Positions 8,065-16,261 of a stretch of 64,000 nucleotides of DNA are shown piece after piece (the stretch's first letter is position 1; each line of letters begins with the position of its first letter). The stretch is from CAIKMD01 sp963729935. Its GTDB lineage: Bacteria; Pseudomonadota; Alphaproteobacteria; ATCC43930; CGMCC-115725. Below the pieces are notes generated by a model, which saw only the letters and a list, made by a program, of their open reading frames with translations, made no database searches and was not told the origin of the DNA. The position numbers were made by a program, and so were the translations under genes. The stretch covers positions 620,001 through 684,000 of the forward strand of contig CAVSPW010000005.1 of NCBI GenBank assembly GCA_963729935.1, read 5' to 3'.

Positions 8065-9029
8065 GTTGCCGCGACCAGCCGATTGCGCTGTACGCCGAGC
8101 CCGTCGATTTCGCATTCGATGAGATCGCCGGCCTTGATGAAGACGCCGGTATAGATGCCTATTCCATTAGGCGTCCCGGTCGAGATCACGTCGCCGGGCT
8201 CGAGCGTCATCTGCTTCGACATGAAGGCGATCTGCGTCTCAGGCGAATGAATCATGTCGCGCGTATTGCCGTCCTGCCGGGTCTCGCCGTTCACCTTGAG
8301 GGTCAGCCGCAAATTGCGGCAATCGGGCACGAATTGCCGCGGCACGAGATACGGCCCGATCGGCGCGAAATCGTCCCAGCACTTGCCGCCGAGCCAATCG
8401 GGACCGGGCACCGGCAGCTCGCCTTGCACGCGGAAGTTCCGGACCGTGAGATCGTTGCAGATCGTGAATCCGGCGACATGCTCCATCGCGCGCTCGACCG
8501 GGATGTTCTTGCCCCGCTTGCCGATCACGACACCGAGTTCGACCTCGCCATCGATATCGTCATAGCCCCCCGGCTTGACGACGTCGTCATAGGGGCCGGT
8601 GACGCAGCTGGCGGTCTTCTCGAACATATAGGGCCTGCGGACGATACCATCGTCCTTGCGCGGCGGCCGGTCGGGCCGCGGATAGTTGATCGCGGCGTAG
8701 AACATCTTGGGCGGGCGCGGGATGGGCGCCGCGATCCGCAACGCCGCCAGCGGCGCCACGGCGTGGCGCCAGCGCGCATCACCGAGCCCTTGCGCGCGCA
8801 GCATCGCCGCCGCCGCGCACAAGATCTCGAAATTCCGGTCCCAATCGGCGAGGAGGCCGAGCATCGTGCTCGCCTGATCGGAGCCGGCGCGCGCCGGCTT
8901 CGCGCCGGCGAGATGCGGCAGCACGGCATCGAGCGCCGCCGCCTCTTCGCCCAGAACGAGGGCGACGAAGCGCGGGCTGCCCGCGCTCGAGACCGTCGCC
9001 AGACGGAAGCCTTCGCTTAAAGCAGGCAT
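8061..9029 (-). CDS. Fumarylacetoacetate hydrolase (FAH) family protein
   Basis: 322 residues. The C-terminal FAH domain shows FEKTASCVTGP, DGEVELGVVIGKRGKNI (metal-binding E-x-E), GFTICNDLTVRNFR, a lysine/aspartate loop GGKCWDDFAPIGP and ISTGTPNGIGI. Members hydrolyse C-C bonds in acylpyruvates or hydrate or decarboxylate oxo-acids, with Mg2+. An open frame extends to 9518, but it runs over the aldolase gene. The ATG at 9029 overlaps the aldolase stop by 13 bases and is the sensible start. With the aldolase and the frameshifted LLM gene it forms a three-gene operon, likely for a ring-cleavage product. Confidence 0.9.
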   Translation of the reverse strand: MPALSEGFRLATVSSAGSPRFVALVLGEEAAALDAVLPHLAGAKPARAGSDQASTMLGLLADWDRNFEILCAAAAMLRAQGLGDARWRHAVAPLAALRIAAPIPRPPKMFYAAINYPRPDRPPRKDDGIVRRPYMFEKTASCVTGPYDDVVKPGGYDDIDGEVELGVVIGKRGKNIPVERAMEHVAGFTICNDLTVRNFRVQGELPVPGPDWLGGKCWDDFAPIGPYLVPRQFVPDCRNLRLTLKVNGETRQDGNTRDMIHSPETQIAFMSKQMTLEPGDVISTGTPNGIGIYTGVFIKAGDLIECEIDGLGVQRNRLVAAT

Positions 9030-9781
9030 TGGTGCGAAAGCCTTGGATCGCCTTGCGCCTCGGCGCGCGCCAGCACGCGGCAATAATAGTCCCACAGGCC
9101 CCGCGCTCCGCCGACGCGCTTGGCGTTCGAGCCGAATTTCCGCGTCAGCTCGTCCTGATCGGGCCATTCGAAGGGCAGATCGGCGCTCGCCACGGTCAGC
9201 ATCTGACGGCAGCGGTGTTCGAGCTCGATGCCCGCGAGGACCATCTCTTCGGTCGTGCGGCCGGCGAAGATGACGCCATGATGACGCATGATCGTCATCG
9301 TCGCGTCCTTGCCGAGCGCGCCCGCGAGCGCGCGGCCCAATTCCGGCGTGTCGATGAACTCGGACGTGCTGTCGAAGCGCGGCGGCGGCTTGGTGGTGCC
9401 CGAGACCGATCCCAGCGGCCGCTTCACCGCCGAATAGATGACGGAATAGAAAGGATGCGTGTGCGCCGTGACGTTGAGGTCGGGACGCGCGCGAAATATC
9501 TCGGCATGGATAGGCCACTCGCTATGCCGCACGCCGGCGCCGGCCAGCTGCTTGCCGTCGAACTCGACCAGGATGAAATCGCGCGCATCGAACATCTCGC
9601 CAAGCGAGATGTGGTGACGCTTCAGCCAGAAGCCCCGGCCATCCGGATCGCGCAAGGCGACATGGCCGAAGATGCGGTCGCCATGGCCGTTGAGATCGAG
9701 AATGCGGGCGCCTTTCGCGAGCTTGTCGAGCTCTTGTTGTAGGCCGGTACCGACCGTCTCCGGCATCCTGACTTCGTCCAT
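9017..9781 (-). CDS. Class II aldolase/adducin family protein
   Basis: 254 residues of the AraD/fuculose-aldolase fold. LDLNGHGDRIFGHVALRDP is the N-terminal substrate loop, HSEWPIHAEIFRARPDLNVTAHTHPFYS provides the Glu and the paired zinc-ligand His residues, and MRHHGVIFAGRT provides the third His. It catalyses a metal-dependent aldol cleavage or decarboxylation; relatives in aromatic pathways act on hydroxyl-oxo acids. AGGGAGG six bases before the ATG is a strong ribosome site. It lies between the frameshifted LLM gene and the FAH gene, which it overlaps. The substrate is unresolved. Confidence 0.88.
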   Translation of the reverse strand: MDEVRMPETVGTGLQQELDKLAKGARILDLNGHGDRIFGHVALRDPDGRGFWLKRHHISLGEMFDARDFILVEFDGKQLAGAGVRHSEWPIHAEIFRARPDLNVTAHTHPFYSVIYSAVKRPLGSVSGTTKPPPRFDSTSEFIDTPELGRALAGALGKDATMTIMRHHGVIFAGRTTEEMVLAGIELEHRCRQMLTVASADLPFEWPDQDELTRKFGSNAKRVGGARGLWDYYCRVLARAEAQGDPRLSHQCLL

Positions 9782-9859
9782 GACGTCCTCCCTGAGAGCC
9801 GCCCGCCCCTGGTGCGGCCAGTCGTTACACGTGATGGAAATACCATCCCGGGGCGCGCG

Positions 9860-10928
9860 TCAAGCAACCTTCGTCCCGGTGAAGTGGGGCATGACCTCTT
9901 CGGCGAAGAGCCGCATCGACGCCGCGGCCTCCTCGACCGGCATGTCGTGGAAGTTGATCTGAAGACTGACCTTGTCGAGGCCGCCGCAGATGTGATTGAA
10001 GGATTCGATCTGCTCGCGCAGACGCGCCGGGCTGCCGATCCAGACGACGCCGGCCTTCATGCGCTCTTCGAAAGTCGCGCGCCGCATCGAATCGACCATC
10101 TTGTCGTTCGAGGGATAATCCTTGGACGGCGGCGCCGCATAAGAGAGATGCGCGTCGAGCAAGGTTTTGAAATAATTCTCGACACGCGGCCGCGCGCGCT
10201 CTTCGGCCTCCTTCTGGGTCGGCGCGCAATACATGTGCAGCCCCAGCATCACGCGACCCCTTCCGGAACGCCCTTCCTTCGCCCATGCCTCGCGATAGAC
10301 CTCGATCACCTTGCGCGCCTGTTCGGGCCCGCCCACGGGCACCGTCATGATCGAGTGACCGCCCTTGGCCGCCGCGATCTGCGATTCGGCGCTGGCGGTG
10401 GTGGCGATCCAGAAAGGCGGCCGCGGCTTTTGCGTCGGGCGCGGCAGGGAGGTCACGTTCTCGAAACTGAGGAACTGACCCTTCGACGTCACGTTCTCTT
10501 CCTCGAGCAGACGGCGGATCTGCTCGAACTCCTTCGGTGAAGCGCGCGCGGCTTTCATCCATGCTGCGGCCGAAGCGAATGAACTCATGAGCCATGAAGG
10601 CGCGGGCGAAGCCGACTTCAAGCCGCCCGTTCGAGATCGCATCGAGCATCCCGATCTCGCCGGCCAGTTTGAAAGGATGATTGAAGATCGGCAGCACCGC
10701 GCCCGTGATCAGCCGCATTGTCTTGGTGCGCTGCGACGCGGCCGACAGAAACACGATCGGATTGGTGCTGTAGCCGCCATAGGGATGAAAATAATGCTCG
10801 ACGGTGCGAACATGGCCGTAACCCAGCCGCTCGCCGAGCTCGACCAGGGAGAGACTCTCGTTCCAATAATTTTGCGCCGATTTCTCCTCGGGCCCGACAT
10901 CGGGAAAGAACTGAATGCCGAACTCCAT
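9860..10928 (-). pseudogene. LLM class flavin-dependent oxidoreductase, interrupted by a single-base frameshift
   Basis: Translation from ATG 10928 (GAGGAGG upstream) gives a normal LLM N-terminus, MEFGIQFFPDVGPEEK to MDESRARFTEGV, and then loses homology. The rest (EQIRRLLEEENVTSKG onward, to FAEEVMPHFTGTKVA) continues in another frame ending at 9860. The two parts join without loss if one T (10527 or 10528, minus-strand context GGAGTTCGAG) is removed, which would give a 355-residue protein of ordinary family length. It is either a recent inactivating insertion or a sequencing/assembly error; the intact flanks favour a very recent event or an error. It heads the aldolase-FAH operon and is a relative of the gene at 5635-6690. 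Confidence 0.8.
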
Positions 10929-11057
10929 GGAGCGTCCTCCTCGATGCGGCGCGGCGCCGCAAATTTTGCCGCGGCGAAAAGGGCGCAGACCCTCCGCATC
11001 TTGTCAAGGCGTGTCTTGCGCGAGTGATTCCATTCCCTGGGCGGCACGGAGCGCGCT

Positions 11058-11825
11058 TCAAGTCGCCGCCGCCGCGCGCGCGGGCCGCGCGCCGAGAGGG
11101 CCGATCCCCGGGAGCTTCACCGCCAGCGGCCTGAACCCAAAGCCGATATCGAAGCCGAGCAGGTTGAGCTCGATGCCCTCGTCGCGCGCGACCAGCAGTC
11201 CCATGACCCCAAGCAACGAGACTTGATAGCCGGTCGCGCTCGGCGCGGCGGCAAACAAAGCGCCGCCAGGCAGGTAATCCTTCCCGATCGCGTTTGACGG
11301 CAGTTCGAGCCGCAGCTCGGGCACCTTGCGCGCGACATAGGCGGTGAAGGTATTGCTGTTGGGCCCGGGCCACGCACGATACGCGTTGGGATAAGGATAG
11401 GACGCGACCGCGGCCCGGATTTTCTCGATGAGCGCGTCGGTGCCGGGTCCGCGGCGATCGAGGAGGAGGGTCGGCACGGCCCCGAACCAGTAATTGTCCG
11501 GTCCGGTCCGGTCGACGCGGATCGTCGGCGCGCCATCCGAGACGCCGAAGCCCATCACCTCGTAGCGCGCAAAGCGATCGGCGCCGCTGGGCTTCACCGC
11601 GATCCAAGTATGGACGGCGAAGACGCCCCGCCAGGCGACGGCGCGCGCGGCATAGACCTGGATCACGGCCTCGCGCGTCGTCGCGGGATCGGGCGCGAGA
11701 CCCGACGCATCGCGCCTCGCCTCATACCAGGGAACGCCGCCATCACGCCCGAACACGCACGCGCTCACGAGCAAAGGAAGGCAAAACAACACGCAAATCG
11801 ACCCGCCGAGGCGTCTCCTTTTCAT
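11058..11825 (-). CDS. DUF3750 domain lipoprotein
   Basis: 255 residues. MKRRRLGGSICVLFCLPLLVSAC is a lipoprotein signal, with the lipid-modified Cys at 23. The rest matches the DUF3750 family: RGVFAVHTWIAVKP near the start and the conserved AWPGPNSNTFTAYVAR, ending in a Gly/Ala-rich hydrophobic stretch. The function is unknown; the motifs (His-Trp and Pro-Asn-Ser-Asn) suggest an enzyme-like active site, but that is speculation. A longer frame to 12029 overlaps the GST gene, so ATG 11825 is used. It is the last gene of the tetR-GST-GST run. Confidence 0.82.
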   Translation of the reverse strand: MKRRRLGGSICVLFCLPLLVSACVFGRDGGVPWYEARRDASGLAPDPATTREAVIQVYAARAVAWRGVFAVHTWIAVKPSGADRFARYEVMGFGVSDGAPTIRVDRTGPDNYWFGAVPTLLLDRRGPGTDALIEKIRAAVASYPYPNAYRAWPGPNSNTFTAYVARKVPELRLELPSNAIGKDYLPGGALFAAAPSATGYQVSLLGVMGLLVARDEGIELNLLGFDIGFGFRPLAVKLPGIGPLGARPARAAAAT

Positions 11826-11863
11826 CGGCCTGAGCACCGATCCATCCGCGACACCCGGCCGGA

Positions 11864-12652
11864 TCAAGCCGCGTGGAGGAGCTTTTGCACTTGAGGCCAG
11901 GGATCGGGCTCGATCGCCCTGAATGGCGCCCAATCCTTGTCGGTCATGCGCTTGAGGATCGTGTCCTGCGTCGACGCTCTCGATTTCACGCGTTCCCACC
12001 ATCCCGCGACGCCGGGCCGCGTGTCCCACATCCGCGCGAGATTCACGAGTTCGAGCCGCAAGATATAGGGCAGCACGCCGATATCGGCGAGCGAATACGC
12101 GTTACCCGCGAGGAAGGAGCCGCGTTGCAGCGCCTGCTCCATCAAAGTGAGCAGCTTCTCGTGCTGCGCGACCGCCTCGATCGCGTAATGGGAACCGAGC
12201 CCGTGCGCCGTCACGTCGCGCTTGATGTCGCTGCGTTTTTGATTGGGCGATTTGGCGAAATCCGCCTCGCGCGCAGCCTCGCTCATGCGCGCCATGCGGG
12301 CACGAAACGCGGTGGCGAAGGAAAGCGTCATGCAGGCGGTGTGCACGTATTCGTCGATCAGCTTGTTGAAAAGCCGCACCGTCGCTCGATCATGCAGATC
12401 TTTGGGCATCAGCGGCTTTTCGGGGAAAGCCTCGTCGAGATAATAGAGGATCACCGAGGATTCGATCACCGGCCGGCCGTCGTGGATGAGGGTCGGCACC
12501 ACGGCGTTGGGATTGAGCTTCAGATAGGCAGGTTCGAACTGGTCGCCCTGCAAGGTCATCAGATGCTCCTGGCAGGTGAGTCCCTTTTCGGCCAGGGCGA
12601 TGCGTACTTTTTGCGCGCAGACCGAATTGACGCTGTGATACAGCTCGAGCAT
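11864..12652 (-). CDS. Glutathione S-transferase family protein
   Basis: 262 residues. The thioredoxin-like N-terminal domain has LYHSVNSVCAQKVRIALAEKG, with a Ser/Cys pair at the glutathione site, then NAVVPTLIHDGRPVIESSVILYYLDE, the cis-Pro and the Glu-Ser glutathione-binding motif. The C-terminal helical domain includes SLADIGVLPYILRLE. GSTs of this group conjugate glutathione to electrophiles, dehalogenate or isomerise maleyl compounds. Located 30 bases after the hydroquinone reductase gene on the same strand, it is likely co-transcribed under the TetR regulator. Confidence 0.9.
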   Translation of the reverse strand: MLELYHSVNSVCAQKVRIALAEKGLTCQEHLMTLQGDQFEPAYLKLNPNAVVPTLIHDGRPVIESSVILYYLDEAFPEKPLMPKDLHDRATVRLFNKLIDEYVHTACMTLSFATAFRARMARMSEAAREADFAKSPNQKRSDIKRDVTAHGLGSHYAIEAVAQHEKLLTLMEQALQRGSFLAGNAYSLADIGVLPYILRLELVNLARMWDTRPGVAGWWERVKSRASTQDTILKRMTDKDWAPFRAIEPDPWPQVQKLLHAA

Positions 12653-12682
12653 GTCGTTTCCTCCTGAGATGGGCGCGGGTTG

Positions 12683-13657
12683 CTAGGCCGCGAGCCTGGC
12701 GCGGTCATGGGGCGTTGCGTAGTCGACCGGCGTGCCCTTCGGGATGATGCCGGTCGGGTTGAGGCGGGCGATCGACCAGTAATTGATCACGTAATGGCGC
12801 GGCTTCACCGTGCCCGCGATCCCCGGCACCTGATAGAGCTCGCGCATGTAATTGAGAAGATTCGGATAATCGGCGATCCGCTTCTTGTTGCATTTGAACA
12901 GCGAATTGTAGGCGACGTCGAACCGCACCAGGGTCGGAAAGAGGCGCCAATCCGCTTCGGTGACCTGGCGGCCGACGAGATAGCGCTGACGGCCCAAGCG
13001 CGCCTCAAGCTCGTCGAGCGTCGCAAACAAGGCGTCGTACGCGGCTTCGTAGGCTTCCTGCGAGCGCGCGAAGCCGCAGCGATAGACGCCGTTGTTGACG
13101 GTTCGATAGATGAGATCGTTGAGACGATCGATCTCGGCGCGCAAGGGCGCCGGATAGTAATCCGTGTCGTCGCCGGCGATGCCGCGGAACTCGCTGTTCA
13201 ACATGCGGATGATTTCCGACGATTCGTTGTTGATGACGCGCTTCGTCGTCTTGTCCCAGAGCGTCGGGACGGTGACCTTGCCGGTGTAGCGCGGCTGCGA
13301 CGCGGTATAGGCCTCATGCAGATGGTGGAACCCGTTCACCTTGTCGGGAACGCATTCGGGGAAGGCGGGATTGGCCTCGAAGGTCCAGCCCTCCGTCTTG
13401 AGGCCGGGGATCGCATAGGCGACCGAGATCGCGCCTTCGAGCTTCTTCAAAGCGCGGAAGATCAAGGTCCGATGCGCCCAGGGGCAGCCATGGGCGACAT
13501 AGAGGTGATAGCGGCCCGCCTCCGCCTTGTAGCCGGAGGAGCCATCCGCGGTGATACGCTCGCGAAAGCTGCTCTCCGTGCGTTGGAACGCGCCGCTTGC
13601 CGCCGTTTCTTGCGGCAGCTCCTGCTCGCGCCATGCGCCGTCGATGAGTACGCCCAT
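12683..13657 (-). CDS. Glutathionyl-hydroquinone reductase (xi-class glutathione transferase)
   Basis: 324 residues, the size of the xi class. HLYVAHGCPWAHRTLIFRALK carries the redox Cys (C58) in the CPWAHR motif that defines the ECM4/YqjG/PcpF group. TVPTLWDKTTKRVINNESSEIIRMLN is the glutathione cis-Pro and Glu-Ser region, and VTEADWRLFPTLVRFD lies in the helical domain. Such enzymes reduce glutathionyl-hydroquinones formed when quinones react with glutathione and so rescue side products of aromatic degradation. It sits 48 bases after the tetR gene, as the second gene of the run. Confidence 0.92.
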   Translation of the reverse strand: MGVLIDGAWREQELPQETAASGAFQRTESSFRERITADGSSGYKAEAGRYHLYVAHGCPWAHRTLIFRALKKLEGAISVAYAIPGLKTEGWTFEANPAFPECVPDKVNGFHHLHEAYTASQPRYTGKVTVPTLWDKTTKRVINNESSEIIRMLNSEFRGIAGDDTDYYPAPLRAEIDRLNDLIYRTVNNGVYRCGFARSQEAYEAAYDALFATLDELEARLGRQRYLVGRQVTEADWRLFPTLVRFDVAYNSLFKCNKKRIADYPNLLNYMRELYQVPGIAGTVKPRHYVINYWSIARLNPTGIIPKGTPVDYATPHDRARLAA

Positions 13658-13705
13658 GATCTCTCCTCCCTCTGCATCACTATGCGATCGGATCGGCCCG
13701 CGCGG

Positions 13706-14290
13706 TCAGCGATCGAGACAACGCAACATGACCGAGGCCACGTCCTCGAGCGCCGCACGATCGCAAACCGCCTTGCCGAGCAATCGCAACCCTTGAAAGC
13801 TTGCCGTGAGAAATCGCGCGAGCGCGTCGACATTCGCGTCGGCCGCGATCTCGCCGCGCGACCGGGCGCGTTCAAGCGCATCACGGAAAACAGCCTCGTT
13901 GCGTGCCAGGCTGCGTTGGACGCAGGCCATGGCCTCGCGATCCTGGCGCGCCAGCTCCGCCGCGCAATTGCCGACGAAGCAGCCGCGGCGCCCCGGTCCG
14001 GCGACGATTTGGTCGATGAACTCGTCGAGCAAGCCCCTCAACGCGGCATGGATCGGTCTGCTGCGCTCGAGGCGGGCGGCCAAGCGCGCGGTACCGGCTT
14101 CGGAGTAGCGGTCGAGCGTGCGCAACAGGAGATCGCGCTTGTCGCCAAAGGCCCCGTAGAGGCTCGACCGGCTCAAGCCCGTCGCTTCGCACAGATCGTC
14201 GAGCGAGGTCGCTTCATAGCCCTTTGCCCAAAAGACCTGCAGCGCGCGGTCGACGGCGCGGTCGGCATCGAATTCGCGAGGACGAGCCAT
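13706..14290 (-). CDS. TetR/AcrR family transcriptional regulator
   Basis: 194 residues. The N-terminal helix-turn-helix is MARPREFDADRAVDRALQVFWAKGYEATSLDDLCEATGLS followed by RSSLYGAFGDKRDLLLRTL, a typical TetR DNA-binding domain. The C-terminal ligand domain begins with a conserved CFVGN segment seen in the group that responds to small electrophiles or aldehydes. The frame continues upstream through the operator, so the ATG at 14290 is taken. A 22-base palindrome lies 22 bases upstream of the start, so autoregulation of the tetR-GST-GST-DUF3750 run is very likely. Confidence 0.92.
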   Translation of the reverse strand: MARPREFDADRAVDRALQVFWAKGYEATSLDDLCEATGLSRSSLYGAFGDKRDLLLRTLDRYSEAGTARLAARLERSRPIHAALRGLLDEFIDQIVAGPGRRGCFVGNCAAELARQDREAMACVQRSLARNEAVFRDALERARSRGEIAADANVDALARFLTASFQGLRLLGKAVCDRAALEDVASVMLRCLDR

Positions 14291-14312
14291 GGGATGCCCG
14301 TTTTCTGTGAAG

Positions 14313-14334
14313 TTATGGACTATATAGTCCATAA
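14313..14334. promoter_or_regulatory. Perfect 22-bp palindromic operator of the TetR regulator
   Basis: The core ATGGACTATATAGTCCAT (14315-14332) is perfectly self-complementary, and the dyad extends two more bases on each side (14313-14334). It lies in the 110-base gap between the upstream GST gene and the tetR start, and its TATATA centre could coincide with a -10 element, so that repressor binding would exclude polymerase. The length and position are what is expected for a TetR dimer-of-dimers or single dimer site. Confidence 0.8.
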
Positions 14335-14400
14335 TTTGCAGGCGCAACCCATTCGCCTGGGCTGGGACATCGGCCTGGCCCTATGGCCGCGAGGCCGCGT

Positions 14401-15117
14401 TCACTTATCCAGCGCGGGGTAATGGCGGAAGATGCCGACTTGATCGTAAGGCAGCCGTCGTACGGAAGCGAGATAAGCGGCAATCCGCGGCCGATCCGCG
14501 ATCCGCTGCCGCAAGGAAGCGATGTGCGGGTAGCGCCGACCGAGGCGCGCGAGGCTGCGCGGGAAAGCGTAATGGAGGCCGGCCATGACCTCGAACAGCG
14601 ACAGATCGGCGTAGGTCGTGCGCGCGCCGACGAGATGGTGCGGACCTTGCGGATTGCGCTCGAGCACCCGCTCGAAATAGCCGAGATATTTAGGCAGACG
14701 ATTTTTGCGGAAATCCGCGGCGCGGCGGCCCGCCTCGCGCTTTTGATCCTCGTAATAGAGGCTCGAGGCGATCGGATGATGCGTGTCGTGAATCTCGTCG
14801 ACTAAATCGGCAAGGGTGAGCTGAAGCTGGTGCGTCCAAAGCGACCCGGCTTCGCCCGCGGGCGCGAGGCCGAGCCGACGCCCCAGATAGAAGAGAATAT
14901 TGGCGGTCTGGCCGATCAGCATATCGCCCGCCTTGAGAAAAGGCGGCGCGAAAGATGGCCGCGCGACTTTCCTGCCGTCGAGAAGCCGCATCATCTTGGC
15001 CATGCCGCCCTTGCGGCGCGCCATGTCGACATAGTCGGCGCCGCCCTCCTCCAGGGCCAGACGGACGAATTCGCCGCGCCCGGGCATCGAAGGCCAGTAA
15101 TAGAGTTCGTAGCGCAT
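14401..15117 (-). CDS. Glutathione S-transferase family protein
   Basis: 238 residues. MRYELYYWPSMPGRGEFVRLALEEGG resembles the sigma/mu/pi-like N-terminal domain, with Tyr at the glutathione thiol position (YYW) and the RGE-x-VR helix. Then FAPPFLKAGDMLIGQTANILFYLG gives the Gln-Thr glutathione site. The helical domain follows with DEIHDTHHPIASSLYYEDQ. The likely role is detoxification of electrophilic or quinone products. It lies upstream of the operator, so it is probably transcribed from its own promoter in the 113-base gap facing the VOC gene. Confidence 0.88.
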   Translation of the reverse strand: MRYELYYWPSMPGRGEFVRLALEEGGADYVDMARRKGGMAKMMRLLDGRKVARPSFAPPFLKAGDMLIGQTANILFYLGRRLGLAPAGEAGSLWTHQLQLTLADLVDEIHDTHHPIASSLYYEDQKREAGRRAADFRKNRLPKYLGYFERVLERNPQGPHHLVGARTTYADLSLFEVMAGLHYAFPRSLARLGRRYPHIASLRQRIADRPRIAAYLASVRRLPYDQVGIFRHYPALDK

Positions 15118-15230
15118 GGCGATTCGCTCCCATCGGTTTGCTGCCCACTCAACTTATACCATGACGGTCGCAAGCCTTGCGCGACACGGCTTTCATTGCC
15201 ATCCTCGCCAGCGCGGAAACGGAGGAGCCC

Positions 15231-15803
15231 ATGCTCGATCAACCCGCGGCGCCATCCAAATCGACGGAGCTTGCCGAATTGCCGCTCCGCCTCCACCATC
15301 ACGCCTTCGTCGTGAAAGACCAGGAGGTCAATCGGCATTTCTTCGAGGAGATCCTCGGCCTGCCGCTGATCGCGACATGGTGCGAGCGAACCTTCCATCC
15401 GGATTTCGGCCGCGAAGTCGATTATTGCCACACCTTCTTCGGCCTCGCCGATGGCGGCGCGCTCGCCTTCTTTCAATTCGCGGATGAGGACGCCTACCAA
15501 AAGGTGCGGGCGATCCTGCCGCCCGGCGGTGGCTGGTGGCATATCGCGCTGAAAGTCTCGGCATCGAGCTTCGACGAACTCTTCGCGCGGGTGAAAGCGC
15601 ACGGCCTCGCCCACCGCTTGACCGATCACGGCTATTGCAAGTCGCTTTACCTGACCAGCCCGGATGGGCTCAAGGTCGAGTTCACCGTCGATCCGCCCGA
15701 TGTCGGGAAGATCAATGCGATGCGCCGCGCGGATGCCCGCTCCGAATTGGCGCGCTGGCTCAAAGGCGACCGCCGGCCCAACAACGAGGATCGCGGGCAC
15801 TGA
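15231..15803 (+). CDS. VOC family protein (glyoxalase/dioxygenase fold)
   Basis: 190 residues. LRLHHHAFVVKDQEVNRHFFEEILGLPLIATW is the first VOC module with a metal-ligand His, and GGWWHIALKVSASSFDELFARV the second. SLYLTSPDGLKVEFTVDPPD ends with the Glu ligand (VEF). Start ATG 15231 is next to GGAGGAG; an extension to 15177 is less likely. It is similar to glyoxalase- and extradiol-like proteins of about 190 residues; the substrate is unknown. It is divergent from the GST at 14401, in a detoxification or aromatic context. Confidence 0.85.
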   Translation: MLDQPAAPSKSTELAELPLRLHHHAFVVKDQEVNRHFFEEILGLPLIATWCERTFHPDFGREVDYCHTFFGLADGGALAFFQFADEDAYQKVRAILPPGGGWWHIALKVSASSFDELFARVKAHGLAHRLTDHGYCKSLYLTSPDGLKVEFTVDPPDVGKINAMRRADARSELARWLKGDRRPNNEDRGH

Positions 15804-16113
15804 TCCGGCTTCGACCGATCGGGCCTGAAGCCGCGACAAAAGCGCGGGCTGGTATGACCCACGCGCATTGCCGCGGCGGAGAGTTTGCGACGCCGATCGG
15901 CACGAGCCGTGTTAGGCTTTTTGCGTCCTGCCTTTACGTCTGCCTATAGCGCACCAGGCGATCGCCCTTGTGGTGTGCGATCGGCCGTGCAGTGCCAGCG
16001 GCAAGCGTTGGTGCCTCACGCCGTCAGGCGATGTGTCGACGGCGCAGCACGACACGGCGCTCCAATCGGACAAGCGTCCTGGTCAGGAAAGCTCGATTGC
16101 AAATTATTCGCAC

Positions 16114-16151
16114 TTGACTTTATGTATGTAAGATATATCGTAAGATATGTC
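16114..16151 (+). promoter_or_regulatory. Candidate promoter with tandem 12-bp repeats upstream of the MFS gene
   Basis: The 458-base gap 15804-16261 has no supportable gene and is AT-rich near its middle. TTGACT (16114-16119) with a 16-base spacer and TATCGT (16136-16141) form a weak sigma-70-like promoter. Two tandem copies of GTAAGATATRTC (16128-16139 and 16140-16151) overlap the spacer and -10 region, as a repressor operator would. It lies about 110 bases before the GTG start of the exporter. Confidence 0.4.
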
Positions 16152-16261
16152 TTGTCGATAAATGGGGGAATGAGGGCTTTTTTGACCGCCGTGAAACCCG
16201 CTGTATTTTTGCCAACCCATCCCCTGCGCAAAAAGCCGCTTCCCCTCAGGAAAGACCGCCG

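Noticed and set aside
7695..9020. 441-codon plus-strand frame across the cupin and FAH genes
   Set aside because: Overlaps two well-supported genes and has low-complexity Arg-rich translation.
12680..14422. 580-codon plus-strand open frame opposite the GST and tetR genes
   Set aside because: It lies antisense to two clear genes with recognised motifs, has no recognisable domain and is an artefact of high G+C content.
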